Positions 27,858 to 37,181 are shown, counted from the first letter of the stretch. The stretch: 64,000 nt of DNA from a bacterium (GCA_015075175.1 JABTUV010000010.1:123912-187911); one strand, 5' to 3'. Numbers and translations: made by a program. The notes: generated by a model not told the origin, from the sequence alone.

Positions 27858-30533
27858 ATGATGCGTCGGTTGCGATGGATGAGAATTCCTGTTTGTTTGG
27901 ATGGTCGCGCTGACCCTGCCGGCCGGGGTGAACGCGCAAATGACCTTCCGGGCTTGGAGCGCCCCAAGACGGGTATCAGCCTGGGGGGACGCATCCTTTC
28001 AGAGTTGACCTCGCAGCCGGTGGCCGATGCGTCGCTCGTGCTCTACCCTTACGTGTCGACCGACCTCGGATTTCGATTCACAATGATTCAACGTTACGCG
28101 GAGGCCGTGGGAGAGACGGACGCGCAGGGGCGGTTTCTTTTTCTCGATCTACCGCGCTCGGGCAAGTACGTGCTCGTGCTGTTGTCCCCTGACTATCCCA
28201 ACGCGCGCATCCCGGTGGAAGCGGGTCGCACGGATCACGTGCTGCGGGTGCGGCGCGGCGGCCTGGTGCGCGGGCGCGTGCTGGACCTGGCGGGCGCGCC
28301 GGTAGAGGGCGCTTCGGTGGCACTGCTGGATCACGCGCGGCGAGACCTGATGCCAGGCGCAGTCTGTACCAACGCCGATGGGAGCTACGCTTTCCCGCCG
28401 CAGGAGGAAGGCCCGTACAGCATTATCGCCGTCCACGGCCCAAAGCAGCTGGGCATGACGGAACCCGCGATCAACGTGCAGGTGCAGCGAATGAAACCGG
28501 TCGAGCGCAACATTCGCCTCGGACCGCCCGTCACCGTCCAAGGGCGCGTGCTGGAGGCGCGCACCAACCTCCCCGTCCCCAGCGCCGAAGTGACGCTCAG
28601 CGTACGGCTGCCTCTCATCGCGGGGTTCGGCGACGATCCTGCGTCTCCCCGCAGTGCAACCACCCTCGCCGACGGGTCGTTTACCGACATTTGCTTCTTT
28701 CCCGGCGCCTGGTACGTCTACGTGGAACATCCGGCGTATTCAAGTCCGTCAACGTTTGACGTGGAAATCAAGTATCCCGGCCCCTTTCAAAAGGACTTCT
28801 ACCTCGGCGTGTTGCCGGTCTTTTCCTGTGAAGTGACGGACGCGGAGAGCGGCGAGCCAGTTGCCGGCGCCCAGGTGTACGGGAATCGAGAGGGTTTCCA
28901 CGTACAGATACCGTACATGGATTTCAGCCAGCCGCACGGCATCACCGATGAGTCGGGGCGCGTGGAGAGGACCCGCTTTTACATTCCGTCCGCCGAGAAG
29001 GTGGAATCTTACCAGTTCCTGGTGGTCGCCGCCTCGCATGTTCCGCAGTTGTCCGCTCCCGTAGCCTATGCCAGTGACGGGATGCACTTTGCGCTGGCGC
29101 TCTCGCGCGGCGGGGCTCTGCGCGGTCGCGTGATTTCCGCGACCGGCGAGCCGGTGCGGTTCGTGCCTCTGAACCTGTTTCGGGAACACACCTCTCCCGG
29201 CTCCTTTCCGATCCGCTGGCACGCGGGCACGCCTGCCAGTGGGACCTTCGCCTTCGAGAATCTCCCCGACGGCGTGTATCGTCTCTCATCCCCTCTCCTG
29301 GAGACACCGAGGGTGGAGATTTCCCAACGACGGGAGATCAACGATTACGTCTTGCAGCTTCCTTCGGTACTGACGGTCGCCGGACGCGTTGTGGATGGGC
29401 GGGGCCGAGCGGTCGCGGGCGCGTGGCTGGACTTTTTCCAGAATGGACGTCCGGTCTCGTTTCCGACGGGCGTTCGCACCGATGTCGAGGGCCGCTTCAC
29501 CGTTCCCGATGTTCCTTCCGGCACGCTGGAAGTTCGCCTGCGATACGTCGATCCCGAGGCGGCGCCGCACAACCACCTGCGCTTCGATCCTGCTGGATTC
29601 AAACAGCAGTATTGGATCGAAGGACCCGCGGATGCCGAGTTGGTGGTGCAGGTTGAACCGCCCTACGATGACGCCGAGCTGGGAAGGGTCGCCGGACGAG
29701 TGGTGGACGGGGCCGGCCGGCCTTTTTCCGAGAGAGTCAGGGTATCCTTGTGGGGGCGACCGCGCCCGGGCCCCCCGCCTTATCGCGCCGAGACGGTCGC
29801 CGACGCCGAAGGTGAGTTCCACTTTGAAGGAGTGCCGTCGGGAGAGCGCCTGGACTTTGCGGCCGTAGTTGAAGGGGACGACAGATTGGAGGGTCAACTC
29901 AACAGCCTCCCGCAGTTCCTCACCCTTGAGCCGGGCGAAGCTCGGGAAGGGGTCGTCATTACCGTGCGCCGCGGGGCGCGCATAGAAGGCACCCTGCGCG
30001 ACGCCGACGGCAACAGCCTCGACGCTCTTGTCTGGGCGTTTACCATTCGGGACGGCCGTAAACGACCGTTGCGCACGGCCCGACCATCCACGCCCGGCGG
30101 CCAGTACGTGTTCAACCAACTTCCTGCCGGAGAAATCGAGCTCTATGATGAACACAATCATCTGTTGAAGAGGTTGACCGTCGCCGAGGGCGACGTACTT
30201 CTCGGCGTGGACCTGACCATCACTTCGGTAAAGGCCTCGCCGGTGCATCCTGTGGAACTGGAACAATTACCCGAAGCGGCGAGCGCCGCCATCACCGTGA
30301 CGGACAGGGCGGGGCGCCCGGTCGCCGGCGCCAAGGTGGAGATTGCCAGCGAGTCGCGGGGGGGAAAGGCGAAATTCTACCACGTCACGGGAGAGGATGG
30401 GACAATCGTCACGCGACCCCTGCAATTCCGATATTGGAGCCTGTGGGCGAAGGCGCCGGGGTACAGGGAATTCATGCAGGAGTCGGTCGAATTCTCGCAG
30501 CTACCATTCGTGATCGTGTTGGAGACGGAGTAA
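27858..30533 (+). CDS. Large carboxypeptidase-regulatory-domain protein
   Basis: The 891-residue protein is built of eight or nine CarboxypepD_reg-like units, each with a strand pair such as GRVLDLAGAPVEGASVALLD followed by a 'T-x-A-D-G-S-Y-x-F-P' turn. No enzymatic domain is visible. As written the N-terminus is not a signal peptide. However, between about 27890 and 27970 the next frame encodes LFVWMVALTLPAGVNAQ, a good secretion signal with a cleavage site. Two compensating indels have probably scrambled it. It is 209 bases downstream of its paralogue, with a repeat between them, and likely forms a secreted pair with it. Confidence 0.8.
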   Translation: MMRRLRWMRIPVCLDGRADPAGRGERANDLPGLERPKTGISLGGRILSELTSQPVADASLVLYPYVSTDLGFRFTMIQRYAEAVGETDAQGRFLFLDLPRSGKYVLVLLSPDYPNARIPVEAGRTDHVLRVRRGGLVRGRVLDLAGAPVEGASVALLDHARRDLMPGAVCTNADGSYAFPPQEEGPYSIIAVHGPKQLGMTEPAINVQVQRMKPVERNIRLGPPVTVQGRVLEARTNLPVPSAEVTLSVRLPLIAGFGDDPASPRSATTLADGSFTDICFFPGAWYVYVEHPAYSSPSTFDVEIKYPGPFQKDFYLGVLPVFSCEVTDAESGEPVAGAQVYGNREGFHVQIPYMDFSQPHGITDESGRVERTRFYIPSAEKVESYQFLVVAASHVPQLSAPVAYASDGMHFALALSRGGALRGRVISATGEPVRFVPLNLFREHTSPGSFPIRWHAGTPASGTFAFENLPDGVYRLSSPLLETPRVEISQRREINDYVLQLPSVLTVAGRVVDGRGRAVAGAWLDFFQNGRPVSFPTGVRTDVEGRFTVPDVPSGTLEVRLRYVDPEAAPHNHLRFDPAGFKQQYWIEGPADAELVVQVEPPYDDAELGRVAGRVVDGAGRPFSERVRVSLWGRPRPGPPPYRAETVADAEGEFHFEGVPSGERLDFAAVVEGDDRLEGQLNSLPQFLTLEPGEAREGVVITVRRGARIEGTLRDADGNSLDALVWAFTIRDGRKRPLRTARPSTPGGQYVFNQLPAGEIELYDEHNHLLKRLTVAEGDVLLGVDLTITSVKASPVHPVELEQLPEAASAAITVTDRAGRPVAGAKVEIASESRGGKAKFYHVTGEDGTIVTRPLQFRYWSLWAKAPGYREFMQESVEFSQLPFVIVLETE

Positions 30534-30540
30534 ACGCTCT

Positions 30541-31119
30541 CTACAGCCGCGCCGCGATCGCCGCCAGGAGTTCGGCGCGGCCCTCTTTTTTCAACGTCGA
30601 GTAGGCGATCAAAACCTCCGGCGGCACGCCCAGCGCCGCCGCCAGCGCGCGCCGTTGTTGCACCAGCTCGCTCCGGGACAGCTTGTCCGTCTTGGTGAGT
30701 ACCAGTTGATGCGGCGCGCCCGCCGCCACGATCCATTCCCACATCGCCCGGTCCAGCGGCGACAGCGCGTGCCGGCAGTCGATCAAAAGGACCAAGAGGC
30801 GCAGTTGTCCTCGACTCCGCAGATACGTCTCGATCAGCCTTCCCCACGACTGTCGCAGCTCCTTGGGCGCCTTGGCATATCCGTAACCGGGCAGGTCCAC
30901 GAAGTAGAACGACTCATTGATGAGAAAGAAGTTGATGAGTTGCGTGCGGCCCGGCGTGTTGCTGGTGCGCGCCAGACCCCGCTTGCCCACCAGGTCGTTG
31001 AGCAGGCTGCTCTTGCCCACATTGGAGCGCCCGGCGAAGGCGACCTCCACCAGACCCGTCGTGGGAAACTGCGCCGGCGACGCCGCGCTGATGATAAACT
31101 CGGCGGACTGGATTCTCAT
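30541..31119 (-). CDS. engB: Ribosome-biogenesis GTPase EngB/YsxC
   Basis: TRAFAC-class GTPase needed for large-subunit assembly. The 192-residue protein shows G1 AGRSNVGKSSLLN, the G2-region SNTPGRTQLINFF, G3 DLPGYGYAKAP, G4 LTKTDKLS and a G5-like AYSTLKKEGR. Length and motif spacing are typical. It converges on the carboxypeptidase-domain gene, leaving only seven bases between the stops. Confidence 0.95.
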   Translation of the reverse strand: MRIQSAEFIISAASPAQFPTTGLVEVAFAGRSNVGKSSLLNDLVGKRGLARTSNTPGRTQLINFFLINESFYFVDLPGYGYAKAPKELRQSWGRLIETYLRSRGQLRLLVLLIDCRHALSPLDRAMWEWIVAAGAPHQLVLTKTDKLSRSELVQQRRALAAALGVPPEVLIAYSTLKKEGRAELLAAIAARL

Positions 31120-31191
31120 GGCCGAGATCGTAATGGGCCTTACCCGCAGAGTAAACCCGAAAGGGACGGGACGGGGCGTGTGGAATATGCG

Positions 31192-31226
31192 CTCAAGGGT
31201 CGGGCGGATTCACGCCCACCCTTGAG
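31192..31226. repeat. Inverted repeat CTCAAGGGT...ACCCTTGAG
   Basis: Nine-base arms CTCAAGGGT and ACCCTTGAG are separated by 17 bases. A GTACTAAAGGGTGGCACCC unit follows at about 31228-31246 and covers the truncation point of the toxin gene. The 31120-31759 gap otherwise holds only the toxin-antitoxin relic. Confidence 0.7.
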
Positions 31227-31230
31227 AGTA

Positions 31231-31431
31231 CTAAAGGGTGGCACCCGGGCGGTAGCGGCCAATGCGGATTCTCCAATAGGCTCGGCCCTTGAGTTTGACC
31301 GATCCTGGAGGACGCGGATCATCGCCAAGATCCCAAATGGCGCGAGACGCAGCATCGCGGTCGTGGCAGGTAAGCCGGCACAAGACTTCGACCACGCGCT
31401 CGTCGACGTAGACTTCGTAACCGCCGTTCAC
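31231..31431 (-). pseudogene. RelE/ParE-type toxin, C-terminally truncated
   Basis: The 66 residues read like the first two thirds of a RelE-family mRNA interferase: YEVYVDERVVEVLCRL, then DPRPPGSVKLKGRAYWRIRIGRYR. In intact members a VLYEI-type strand and the C-terminal catalytic region follow GRYR. Here they are replaced by PGATL and a TAG encoded by a GGGTGCCACCCTTTAG repeat. The GTG start overlaps the stop of the upstream antitoxin relic (GTGA), as in functional modules. The truncation predicts no activity. Confidence 0.65.
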
Positions 31432-31620
31432 GAATGCTCGAGCAGTCTTCGGCGAAGTTCGTCGGCGGTCATAAAGCCCCCCGCAGTACGCGTGGCCCCG
31501 TCAGTCTCGGCCACGTCGTTCTGATCCTCCCAGGCGTCCAGAAGGCGCTCATAATCCTAGATGGGTAGAACGACCGCCGACTTGCGCCCGCTTGCATCCA
31601 CGATGTATTACGGTTTTCTC
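31428..31620 (-). pseudogene. Antitoxin relic (Phd/RelB-like)
   Basis: Reading the minus strand in the frame that ends with the TGA at 31428-31430 gives YIVDASGRKSAVVLPI, a TAG, then DYERLLDAWEDQND and finally MTADELRRRLLEHS. This matches small antitoxins whose core is 'GRPVAVVLPIEDYERLL'. The internal TAG sits where a Glu or Asp codon is expected, and a second in-frame TAA lies just upstream of YIVDAS. It is a dead partner of the truncated toxin. Confidence 0.55.
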
Positions 31621-31759
31621 AGCGGCGCGGCCATGTTCGTGTCGCCTCCACTACGTGGGTTCGTGATACAGACTCGCCGTATCAAGGGTCAAGCAGAGAT
31701 TGGCTTGACTGCAATGCGGGCGGCGACCTCCCCTGCATCCCACCCTCGCCCGTGCGGCG

Positions 31760-32671
31760 TCACTTGCCGACGGCGCGGCGCACGAAGCCGCCCGCCTCGG
31801 CGAGGCGCCGGTCGGCCTCTTGGGCGTCCACGCCCGCCTTGTGCATCACGATGGCGCGTTTGACCGAACCTCCCGCCCGCGACAAGAGCTCGTCCGCCGC
31901 CTCCGCGGGGAGTCCCGTCACCGCCATCGTAATGCGCAACGCCCGGTCCACCAGCTTGTTGCAGGTCCGCTGCAAGTCCACCATCAGGTTGCCGTAAGTC
32001 TTGCCGATGCGGACCATGGCGGTGGTCGTGATCGAGTTGAGGACCAGCTTGGTCGCGGTACCGGCCTTCATGCGCGTGCTGCCGGTAATGATCTCCGGCC
32101 CGACCAAAACACGCACCACCACGTCGGGGGGCGGGTCGATCTCCAGCGGTTGCTCGATGCAAGTGACAAAGCCGGTGCGCGCGCCGCGCCGGGCCGCCTC
32201 GCGGACCGCGCCGATCACAAAGGGCGTCACGCCGCTGGCGGCGATGCCGACGACCAGGTCTTTAGGGTTGACATCACGCGCGGCCATCTCGGCCACGCCC
32301 GACTCGGCATGGTCCTCGGCGCCCTCCTGGCTCGTGTGCAGCGCCGGCAGCCCGCCCGCGATCACGCCCACGACCATGCCCGGCGGCGCGTTGAAGGTGG
32401 GCGGGCACTCGGAGGCGTCCAGCACCCCGAGCCGCCCGCTGGTCCCCGCGCCCACGTAGATGAGCCGGCCGCCCGCGCGAAAGGCCGCCTCCGCCAGCGC
32501 CGCCAGCGCCGCGATCCGCTCCCGCTCGCGTCCCACCGCCGCGGCGACCGTGCGGTCCTCGGCGTTGATCAGGTCCACGATCGCCTGCGCGGAAAGCTGA
32601 TCCAGATTCTCGCTCGCCGGGTTCCGTTGCTCGGTCAGAAGCGCGGCGTAGCGTGAAGAATTCTCGTTCAT
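31760..32671 (-). CDS. murQ: N-acetylmuramic acid 6-phosphate etherase
   Basis: It cleaves the lactyl ether of MurNAc-6-P to give GlcNAc-6-P in peptidoglycan recycling. The 303 residues contain a SIS domain with YVGAGTSGRLGVLDASECPPTF, the catalytic-region SQEGAEDHAESG, and the family signature ITGSTRMKAGTATKLVLN. Length is typical. The start overlaps the stop of the MBL gene as ATGA, so the two are coupled. No anmK, nagZ or PTS gene is in the window. Confidence 0.95.
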   Translation of the reverse strand: MNENSSRYAALLTEQRNPASENLDQLSAQAIVDLINAEDRTVAAAVGRERERIAALAALAEAAFRAGGRLIYVGAGTSGRLGVLDASECPPTFNAPPGMVVGVIAGGLPALHTSQEGAEDHAESGVAEMAARDVNPKDLVVGIAASGVTPFVIGAVREAARRGARTGFVTCIEQPLEIDPPPDVVVRVLVGPEIITGSTRMKAGTATKLVLNSITTTAMVRIGKTYGNLMVDLQRTCNKLVDRALRITMAVTGLPAEAADELLSRAGGSVKRAIVMHKAGVDAQEADRRLAEAGGFVRRAVGK

Positions 32672-33480
32672 ATCCTTGGCTCGTTTCCGTCGGGCTTGAA
32701 GGCCAGCCGCAGGCCGTCGTAGGAGAGCTCGATGTGCGGCGGCAGCTGCGCGTTGACCGCGTCGTGGTCGAGGTTGTGCGCAATGTGCGTGAAGTACGCC
32801 CGCTCGGGTTTAAGCAGTTCCACGACCGCGATCGCTTGGTCCAGGTTGAAGTGCGTAGGATGCGGCTGGTAGCGCAGGGCGTCCAGGATCAGCGTGCGCA
32901 CCCCCGCAAGCCGCTCCAGGCTGGCCGGCGGAATGCGCGACACGTCCGTTACGTAGGCCAAGTCGCCGAAGCGGTAGGCGTTGATCTCCAATTGCCCGTG
33001 AAACACCGGAATCGGCTCGACGTGAAACGGCCCTAGTCGCATCGGACCCGGCAGGGAAATGAGCCGGATGCGGGGCACGCCCCCGCCGGCCTGGGCGGGA
33101 TGGAAGATGTAGGAAAAAATGCGCTCCAGGTCCTCCAGCACGTCCGGCCGGCTGTAGATGGGGATGGGATGCGGCTGCGAGTAGTTATAGCGCCGCAGGT
33201 CGTCCAGGCCGAAGACGTGGTCGGCGTGCGAGTGCGTGTAGAGTACCGCGTCCACGCGCGGGATTTTCTCCCGCAGCGCCTGCTGCCGGAAGTCGGTCGC
33301 CGTGTCTACCAACAGATAAAAGTCGTTCTTGCGCAAGAGGACCGAGCAGCGGGTGCGCTGGTTCTTGGGATTGTCCGAGCGGCACACGGGGCAGTCGCAG
33401 GCGATCATGGGCACGCCGTGGGACGTACCCGAGCCGAGCACGACGAGCTCCGCCTCGCCGGAGGAGGAGAGTTCGGTCAT
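32668..33480 (-). CDS. MBL-fold metallohydrolase (PhnP-like)
   Basis: The 270-residue metallo-beta-lactamase-fold protein has the LGSGTSHGVPMIACDCPVC opening with the cysteine cluster characteristic of the PhnP/phosphodiesterase branch. It also has the metal motif THSHADHVFGLDDL, a later YVTDVSRIP strand, LDALRYQPHPTHF, and a final FTHIAHNLDH. Relatives are phosphodiesterases or of unknown substrate. It is coupled to murQ by a four-base overlap, but no phosphonate genes are near, so phosphonate metabolism is not implied. Confidence 0.85.
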   Translation of the reverse strand: MTELSSSGEAELVVLGSGTSHGVPMIACDCPVCRSDNPKNQRTRCSVLLRKNDFYLLVDTATDFRQQALREKIPRVDAVLYTHSHADHVFGLDDLRRYNYSQPHPIPIYSRPDVLEDLERIFSYIFHPAQAGGGVPRIRLISLPGPMRLGPFHVEPIPVFHGQLEINAYRFGDLAYVTDVSRIPPASLERLAGVRTLILDALRYQPHPTHFNLDQAIAVVELLKPERAYFTHIAHNLDHDAVNAQLPPHIELSYDGLRLAFKPDGNEPRI

Positions 33481-33489
33481 GGAAGGTGG

Positions 33490-34089
33490 TCAGAGGCCGG
33501 TTTGAATCTGCGTCGCGGGCAGGGCATCCGCGCCGGGAATGGCCGGGCCGACGGGCGGCGGCACGCGCATCTGGTTGGGGTCCTGCGGGATGTCATACAT
33601 GTACTGCGGGCCTTGCGGGCCGCCCGCCGCCTGGTCCCGCGGCAACACGCTCTTGAACCAGCCCAGCCAGAACTTGACCTTCACCCGCGCCCAGATTTCC
33701 ATCGGATGGTCCTCGCCCCACTGCGACGGCAGTCGCTCCTCCGCCACGTTGACGGGTCCATCGGGGAAAACCGCGAAGCGGTCGCGCAGGCCCTTGGTGT
33801 ATTCGAGCATGTCGGTGTACTTGGGGTCCAACTGGGCGGCCTGGGTATAGAAGCCGATGGCGGCGTCGAATTGACGGCTGCGCAACGCCATGAAGCCCTT
33901 GTTGGCCAGAAGCAGGCCCTGCGGCACGGTGGTAAAGAGCATCTCCGAGGCGTCCAGGACGCCGGTCGCGTCGGTGGGAAAATTGAACGCGGGGAAGCTG
34001 AACGTTTCCGTCGCAGCTTCCTGGGCGGGCGCGGGCGCCCCGAAGAGTACCAATGCGACGACCACGACGATGCCGGCCAAAATCTTCAT
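33490..34089 (-). CDS. Exported TPR-like protein of unknown function
   Basis: The 199-residue protein begins at the ATG at 34089, supported by GGGAAGG about 4-7 bases upstream. A signal peptide follows (KILAGIVVVVALVLFGAPAPAQ). The middle contains one tetratricopeptide-like hairpin (MALRSRQFDAAIGFYTQAAQLDPKY, written here in parts), and the C-terminus is rich in proline. No enzyme motif is seen. It lies upstream of and on the same strand as the MBL gene, 9 bases from it, so the three genes may form one unit. Confidence 0.7.
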   Translation of the reverse strand: MKILAGIVVVVALVLFGAPAPAQEAATETFSFPAFNFPTDATGVLDASEMLFTTVPQGLLLANKGFMALRSRQFDAAIGFYTQAAQLDPKYTDMLEYTKGLRDRFAVFPDGPVNVAEERLPSQWGEDHPMEIWARVKVKFWLGWFKSVLPRDQAAGGPQGPQYMYDIPQDPNQMRVPPPVGPAIPGADALPATQIQTGL

Positions 34090-34195
34090 AACCTTCCCAT
34101 CCCCTTCCTGACTCGAGGCAAAGGTCTCTGGTTCCACAGCCCTGATAAGTTTAGATCAGTGCGCCGCCCGCGTCAACGGGAAAGCCCGCGCCTCG

Positions 34196-34244
34196 TGGCA
34201 CGGGCATCCTGCCGGTGGTCGCATGGGCATCCCGCCCGTGCCAC
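34196..34244. repeat. Inverted repeat GTGGCACGGGCATCC...CCGTGCCAC
   Basis: GTGGCACGGGCATCCTGCC and GGGCATCCCGCCCGTGCCAC form an imperfect palindrome directly after the stop of the ExeA-like gene. The flanking intergenic space is 159 bases and holds nothing else recognisable. Confidence 0.7.
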
Positions 34245-34248
34245 GGCG

Positions 34249-35082
34249 TCAGGCGGGGAAGAGGGCGGGAATCCCCAGAGCCGCCGCCGCTTCCTCGGCC
34301 ATTTGGGGGGAGACGACCGCACGCCCCGACAGGCATCCCTCCAAAAGCAGGTTGTCGCAGAGATTGTTAATCAACCTCGGAATCCCGTGAACGAGTCCGT
34401 GGATACATTCACAAGTCTCTGCTGGAAAAGGCGTTACGTTGCATCCGGCGATCCGCAGGCGGTGCTCGATGTACTCCCGCGTCCCCTGCGATTCCAGCGC
34501 GAAGAGGGTGGTGCGGCAGGCCACGCGCTGGAGCAGGGCCGGATCGGCGCGCAGGTAGTCGTCCAGCTCGGGCGTACCGACCACGACGAATGTGATCAGC
34601 CGCTCGCCGTCGTGCTCCAGTGAAAGCAGCCCACGGAACTGCCGGCGCAGCTCCCGGTCGGCCAACACGCCGGCCTCGTCCAGAAGAACCACGGCCCGGC
34701 GGCCTGCCTCGCGCTCGACCATGAGGTGCATGAGCAGTTGGTCCAGGAGATCCTCGGGAGGAGCCGCGCTGTCTGCCTCCGGCACGCCCAGGCAACGCGC
34801 CAGGCGCGAGAGAAAGACCGAGGGCGACAGGTGGGCGTGCACGAACACGACCAGCGCCGCGCGGTACTCGTGCTCCGGCAGGTCGGAGAGCAGTCGCCGC
34901 GCCAACATGCTCTTGCCCGTGCCCAGATCACCCACCAGCACGGCCAATCCCTTCATGGTGCACACGGCGTGCGTCAGCCGGATGCGGGCGGCGGCGTGCT
35001 GCGGACTCTCGAAGTAGAACCGCTCCGACAGCGCCGGCCCGAACGGCTCCTCCGACAGACCGTACAACTCCAGGTAGTCCAC
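34249..35082 (-). CDS. ExeA/GspA-like AAA ATPase
   Basis: The 277-residue protein opens with YLELYGLSEEPFGPALSERF, the typical start of ExeA/GspA and TniB-like ATPases. Walker A is VGDLGTGKSMLARRL (residues about 50-64). Walker B is RRAVVLLDEAGVLAD. Sensor and arginine-finger regions appear as FVVVGTPELDDYL and GIPRLINNLCDNLLLEG. Family members assist assembly of type II secretion or type IV pilus machinery, or regulate Tn7-like transposition. With a pseudopilin relic elsewhere in the window, a secretion role is more plausible, but neither context is adjacent. Confidence 0.8.
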   Translation of the reverse strand: MDYLELYGLSEEPFGPALSERFYFESPQHAAARIRLTHAVCTMKGLAVLVGDLGTGKSMLARRLLSDLPEHEYRAALVVFVHAHLSPSVFLSRLARCLGVPEADSAAPPEDLLDQLLMHLMVEREAGRRAVVLLDEAGVLADRELRRQFRGLLSLEHDGERLITFVVVGTPELDDYLRADPALLQRVACRTTLFALESQGTREYIEHRLRIAGCNVTPFPAETCECIHGLVHGIPRLINNLCDNLLLEGCLSGRAVVSPQMAEEAAAALGIPALFPA

Positions 35083-35255
35083 GTGCCGCGCCTCACGATG
35101 GGATGGGGCGCAGTATACCCGTGCGCGGTAGGGCGGTCAATGCGGGGAGGAGGAATGAGACCAATAGGACCTATGGGACCTATGGGACGAACGCGCGCAG
35201 AGGCGCAGAGTTCGCGTCTCTTGCGGGGGAGATGGCCGCGCGCTAGGGTGGACTT

Positions 35256-36947
35256 ATGCGTTATCGCTGCTCGATACTGGATTGGGCCGTGCTTGCCGTG
35301 GCCGGCGTTTCGGCCCTCGTCTGCATGTCGCGGCTCTTCGGCTTTCTGGTCGATGACGCCTTCATCTCGTTTCGCTACGCGGAAAACCTGGCGGCGGGTC
35401 GCGGACTGGTGTTCAATCCGGGCGAGCGCGTCGAGGGCTACTCGAACCTCCTGTGGGTCCTCATTTTGGCTGGAGCGAATCGGCTGGGTCTGCCGACCAT
35501 CGCCACGGCGCAGGGTTTGGGATGCGTGGCGGCGTTCCTGGCCTTGATGCTCACGTTTTTCCTACGACGCCGGTCGCCGGCGCATTTCGCGGCGTTGCTT
35601 TTGGCCGCCAGTCTGCCCTGGGCGCTGTGGGCGGTGTCGGGCATGGAGACGCTTTTACTGCCTGCTCGTGATCCTGGCGGCGTTCGGACGGTTGCGCGGG
35701 CGAGAGCCGGCCCTGGTTCTGGACATCGGCTACCGCCGCGGGTTTGGCGACCCTGACGCGGCCCGAGGGCTGCTCCTGGCGCTGGCGATAGGCGCGCCCA
35801 TGATGCTGGACTTCCACTGGCGAGTCGGCGCCGCTTCCAGCGACATGGGCGGTGGCAGTCGCCCTTCGATACGCGGCCCGAAGCAGCCGCCCGCATGTGA
35901 CGCGAGTGACCCACGGGCCGCTACTCAGGGACTCGGTTTTTCCTTCTTCAAGGATGTCTTCCACATCTCATCTAACCGTCGCCGCGTCATCCTGTGGCTG
36001 GCGGTTCCCATCGGGTTTTATCCGCCCAGACCTTCTTTCGCCTGGCGTACTACGGCGAATGGCTGCCCTAACACCTACTACGCCAAGAGCGGGCCGCTTC
36101 TCTGGCAATGGTCGCGCGGCCTGGAACGCTACGCGCAGTTCTGGACCGAGCGAGGCGGGTGGGCGGTGTTTCTTCCCTGTCTCGTGGGACTTTGGCCGGC
36201 GGTGAAGCGGCAGCCGTCGGCGCTGCTGGCAGCGTCCGTCTTCGCCGCTCAGAGCCTCTTTTCATTCACGTCGGCGGGGACTGGATGGCCTTGCACCGGT
36301 TTCTCGTGCCCGCGCTGCCGTTTCTCTTTCTCTTATGGCAGACCGGGGTGGAGACCCTGGTCGAATACGGCCGGCGCGGCGCCTTGGCGTGGGCGGGCGC
36401 GGTCCTGCTTCTGGCGGGAGCCGTCTACGGAGGGCTGGGCGAGACCCTACCGGGCAAGGAGTCGCTGTGGAGCTATGCCCGCCGCTACGCCCACGGCTAC
36501 CGGGAGGGACTGGAGCGCACCTCGATCGCCGTGGGCAAGCGATTGCGTCTCATCGCGCCCCCGGGCGCCCGCATCGCCCTGGGCGACGCCGGCGCTCTGC
36601 CCTACTACAGCGGACTCGCCATCATCGACCTCTACGGCCTCATGAACCGCGGTCTGGCGCATCTTCCCGGCCATGCACTATATTTTGACCCCGGCTCATT
36701 TGACGTGGGGACCATTCTTTCCCAACGCCCGGAGTTCATTTATCTCAACTCCATGAATGATTACGTGCGCCAGCGACAGCCCTTCCAGCCCCTCGACCAC
36801 CTTCAAGTCGACGCCTTGATCGCTCGCAACCCGAGTTTTGTGAAGGATTATCGGTGGGTCGAGAGCGCCCCCTTCGCGCCTCGTCAATGGTGCCATCTAT
36901 TCGCCCGCAACGACGTTGAGCTTGGGACTCAACGTGAAACAAAGTAG
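35256..36947 (+). pseudogene. Membrane glycosyltransferase, broken by a repeat and frameshifts
   Basis: The N-terminal piece (to about 35650) has [18 protein letters not shown] and [15 protein letters not shown], typical of ArnT/GT39-like membrane transferases with a periplasmic DD motif. Homology then hops between frames ([18 protein letters not shown]). At 35859-35934 a dispersed repeat is embedded, after which QTFFRLAYYGEWLP and NTYYAKSGPLLW continue in two frames. The last 215 residues are clean and contain GDAGALPYYSGLAIIDLYGLMN. Total length would be about 540 residues. The repeat insertion makes real inactivation likely, though consensus errors also contribute. Confidence 0.65.
35859..35934. 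repeat. Dispersed repeat inside the glycosyltransferase gene
   Basis: Reverse-complement copy of the element at 1414-1490. The shared ends are CGCCCTTCGATACGCGGCCC and GGGCCGCTACTCAGGGACTC, with a divergent centre. Read on the minus strand it encodes a peptide similar to the one encoded by the first copy (ESLSSGPW...LLRAAYRRAT), confirming relatedness over the full unit. Confidence 0.8.
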
Positions 36948-37028
36948 CCGCGCCGCCCAAGGGTGTGCTATGCTTCGTCGAGAGGGCGCAAACCCGAGTT
37001 CGTATTGATGCGCGCCATGAAGGAAAAG

Positions 37029-37181
37029 ATGCCGATGAACGACGAGAAGATACTCCATCCCGACCAGGAAGAGCCGGTCGATCAGACCTACGGTTGGAAA
37101 TACCATCGCTATCTGCTTCTGATCGCCATCGTTTTGACGTTCATTTTCTACCTGGTTGTTTACAACCTGGCGCAGATTTGA
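37029..37181 (+). CDS. Small single-helix membrane protein
   Basis: The 50-residue protein has an acidic N-terminus with DQEEPVDQTYGWKYHRY and one hydrophobic helix, LLLIAIVLTFIFYLVVYNLA. AAGGA precedes ATGs at 37029 and 37035, and either could be the start. No family is recognised. It ends 13 bases before the putative moaA promoter and is transcribed separately from it or through it. Confidence 0.55.
   Translation: MPMNDEKILHPDQEEPVDQTYGWKYHRYLLLIAIVLTFIFYLVVYNLAQI

Noticed and set aside
31561-31863. Plus-strand 100-codon frame between the toxin-antitoxin relic and murQ
   Set aside because: It overlaps the 3' end of murQ on the other strand and has no start signal or homology.
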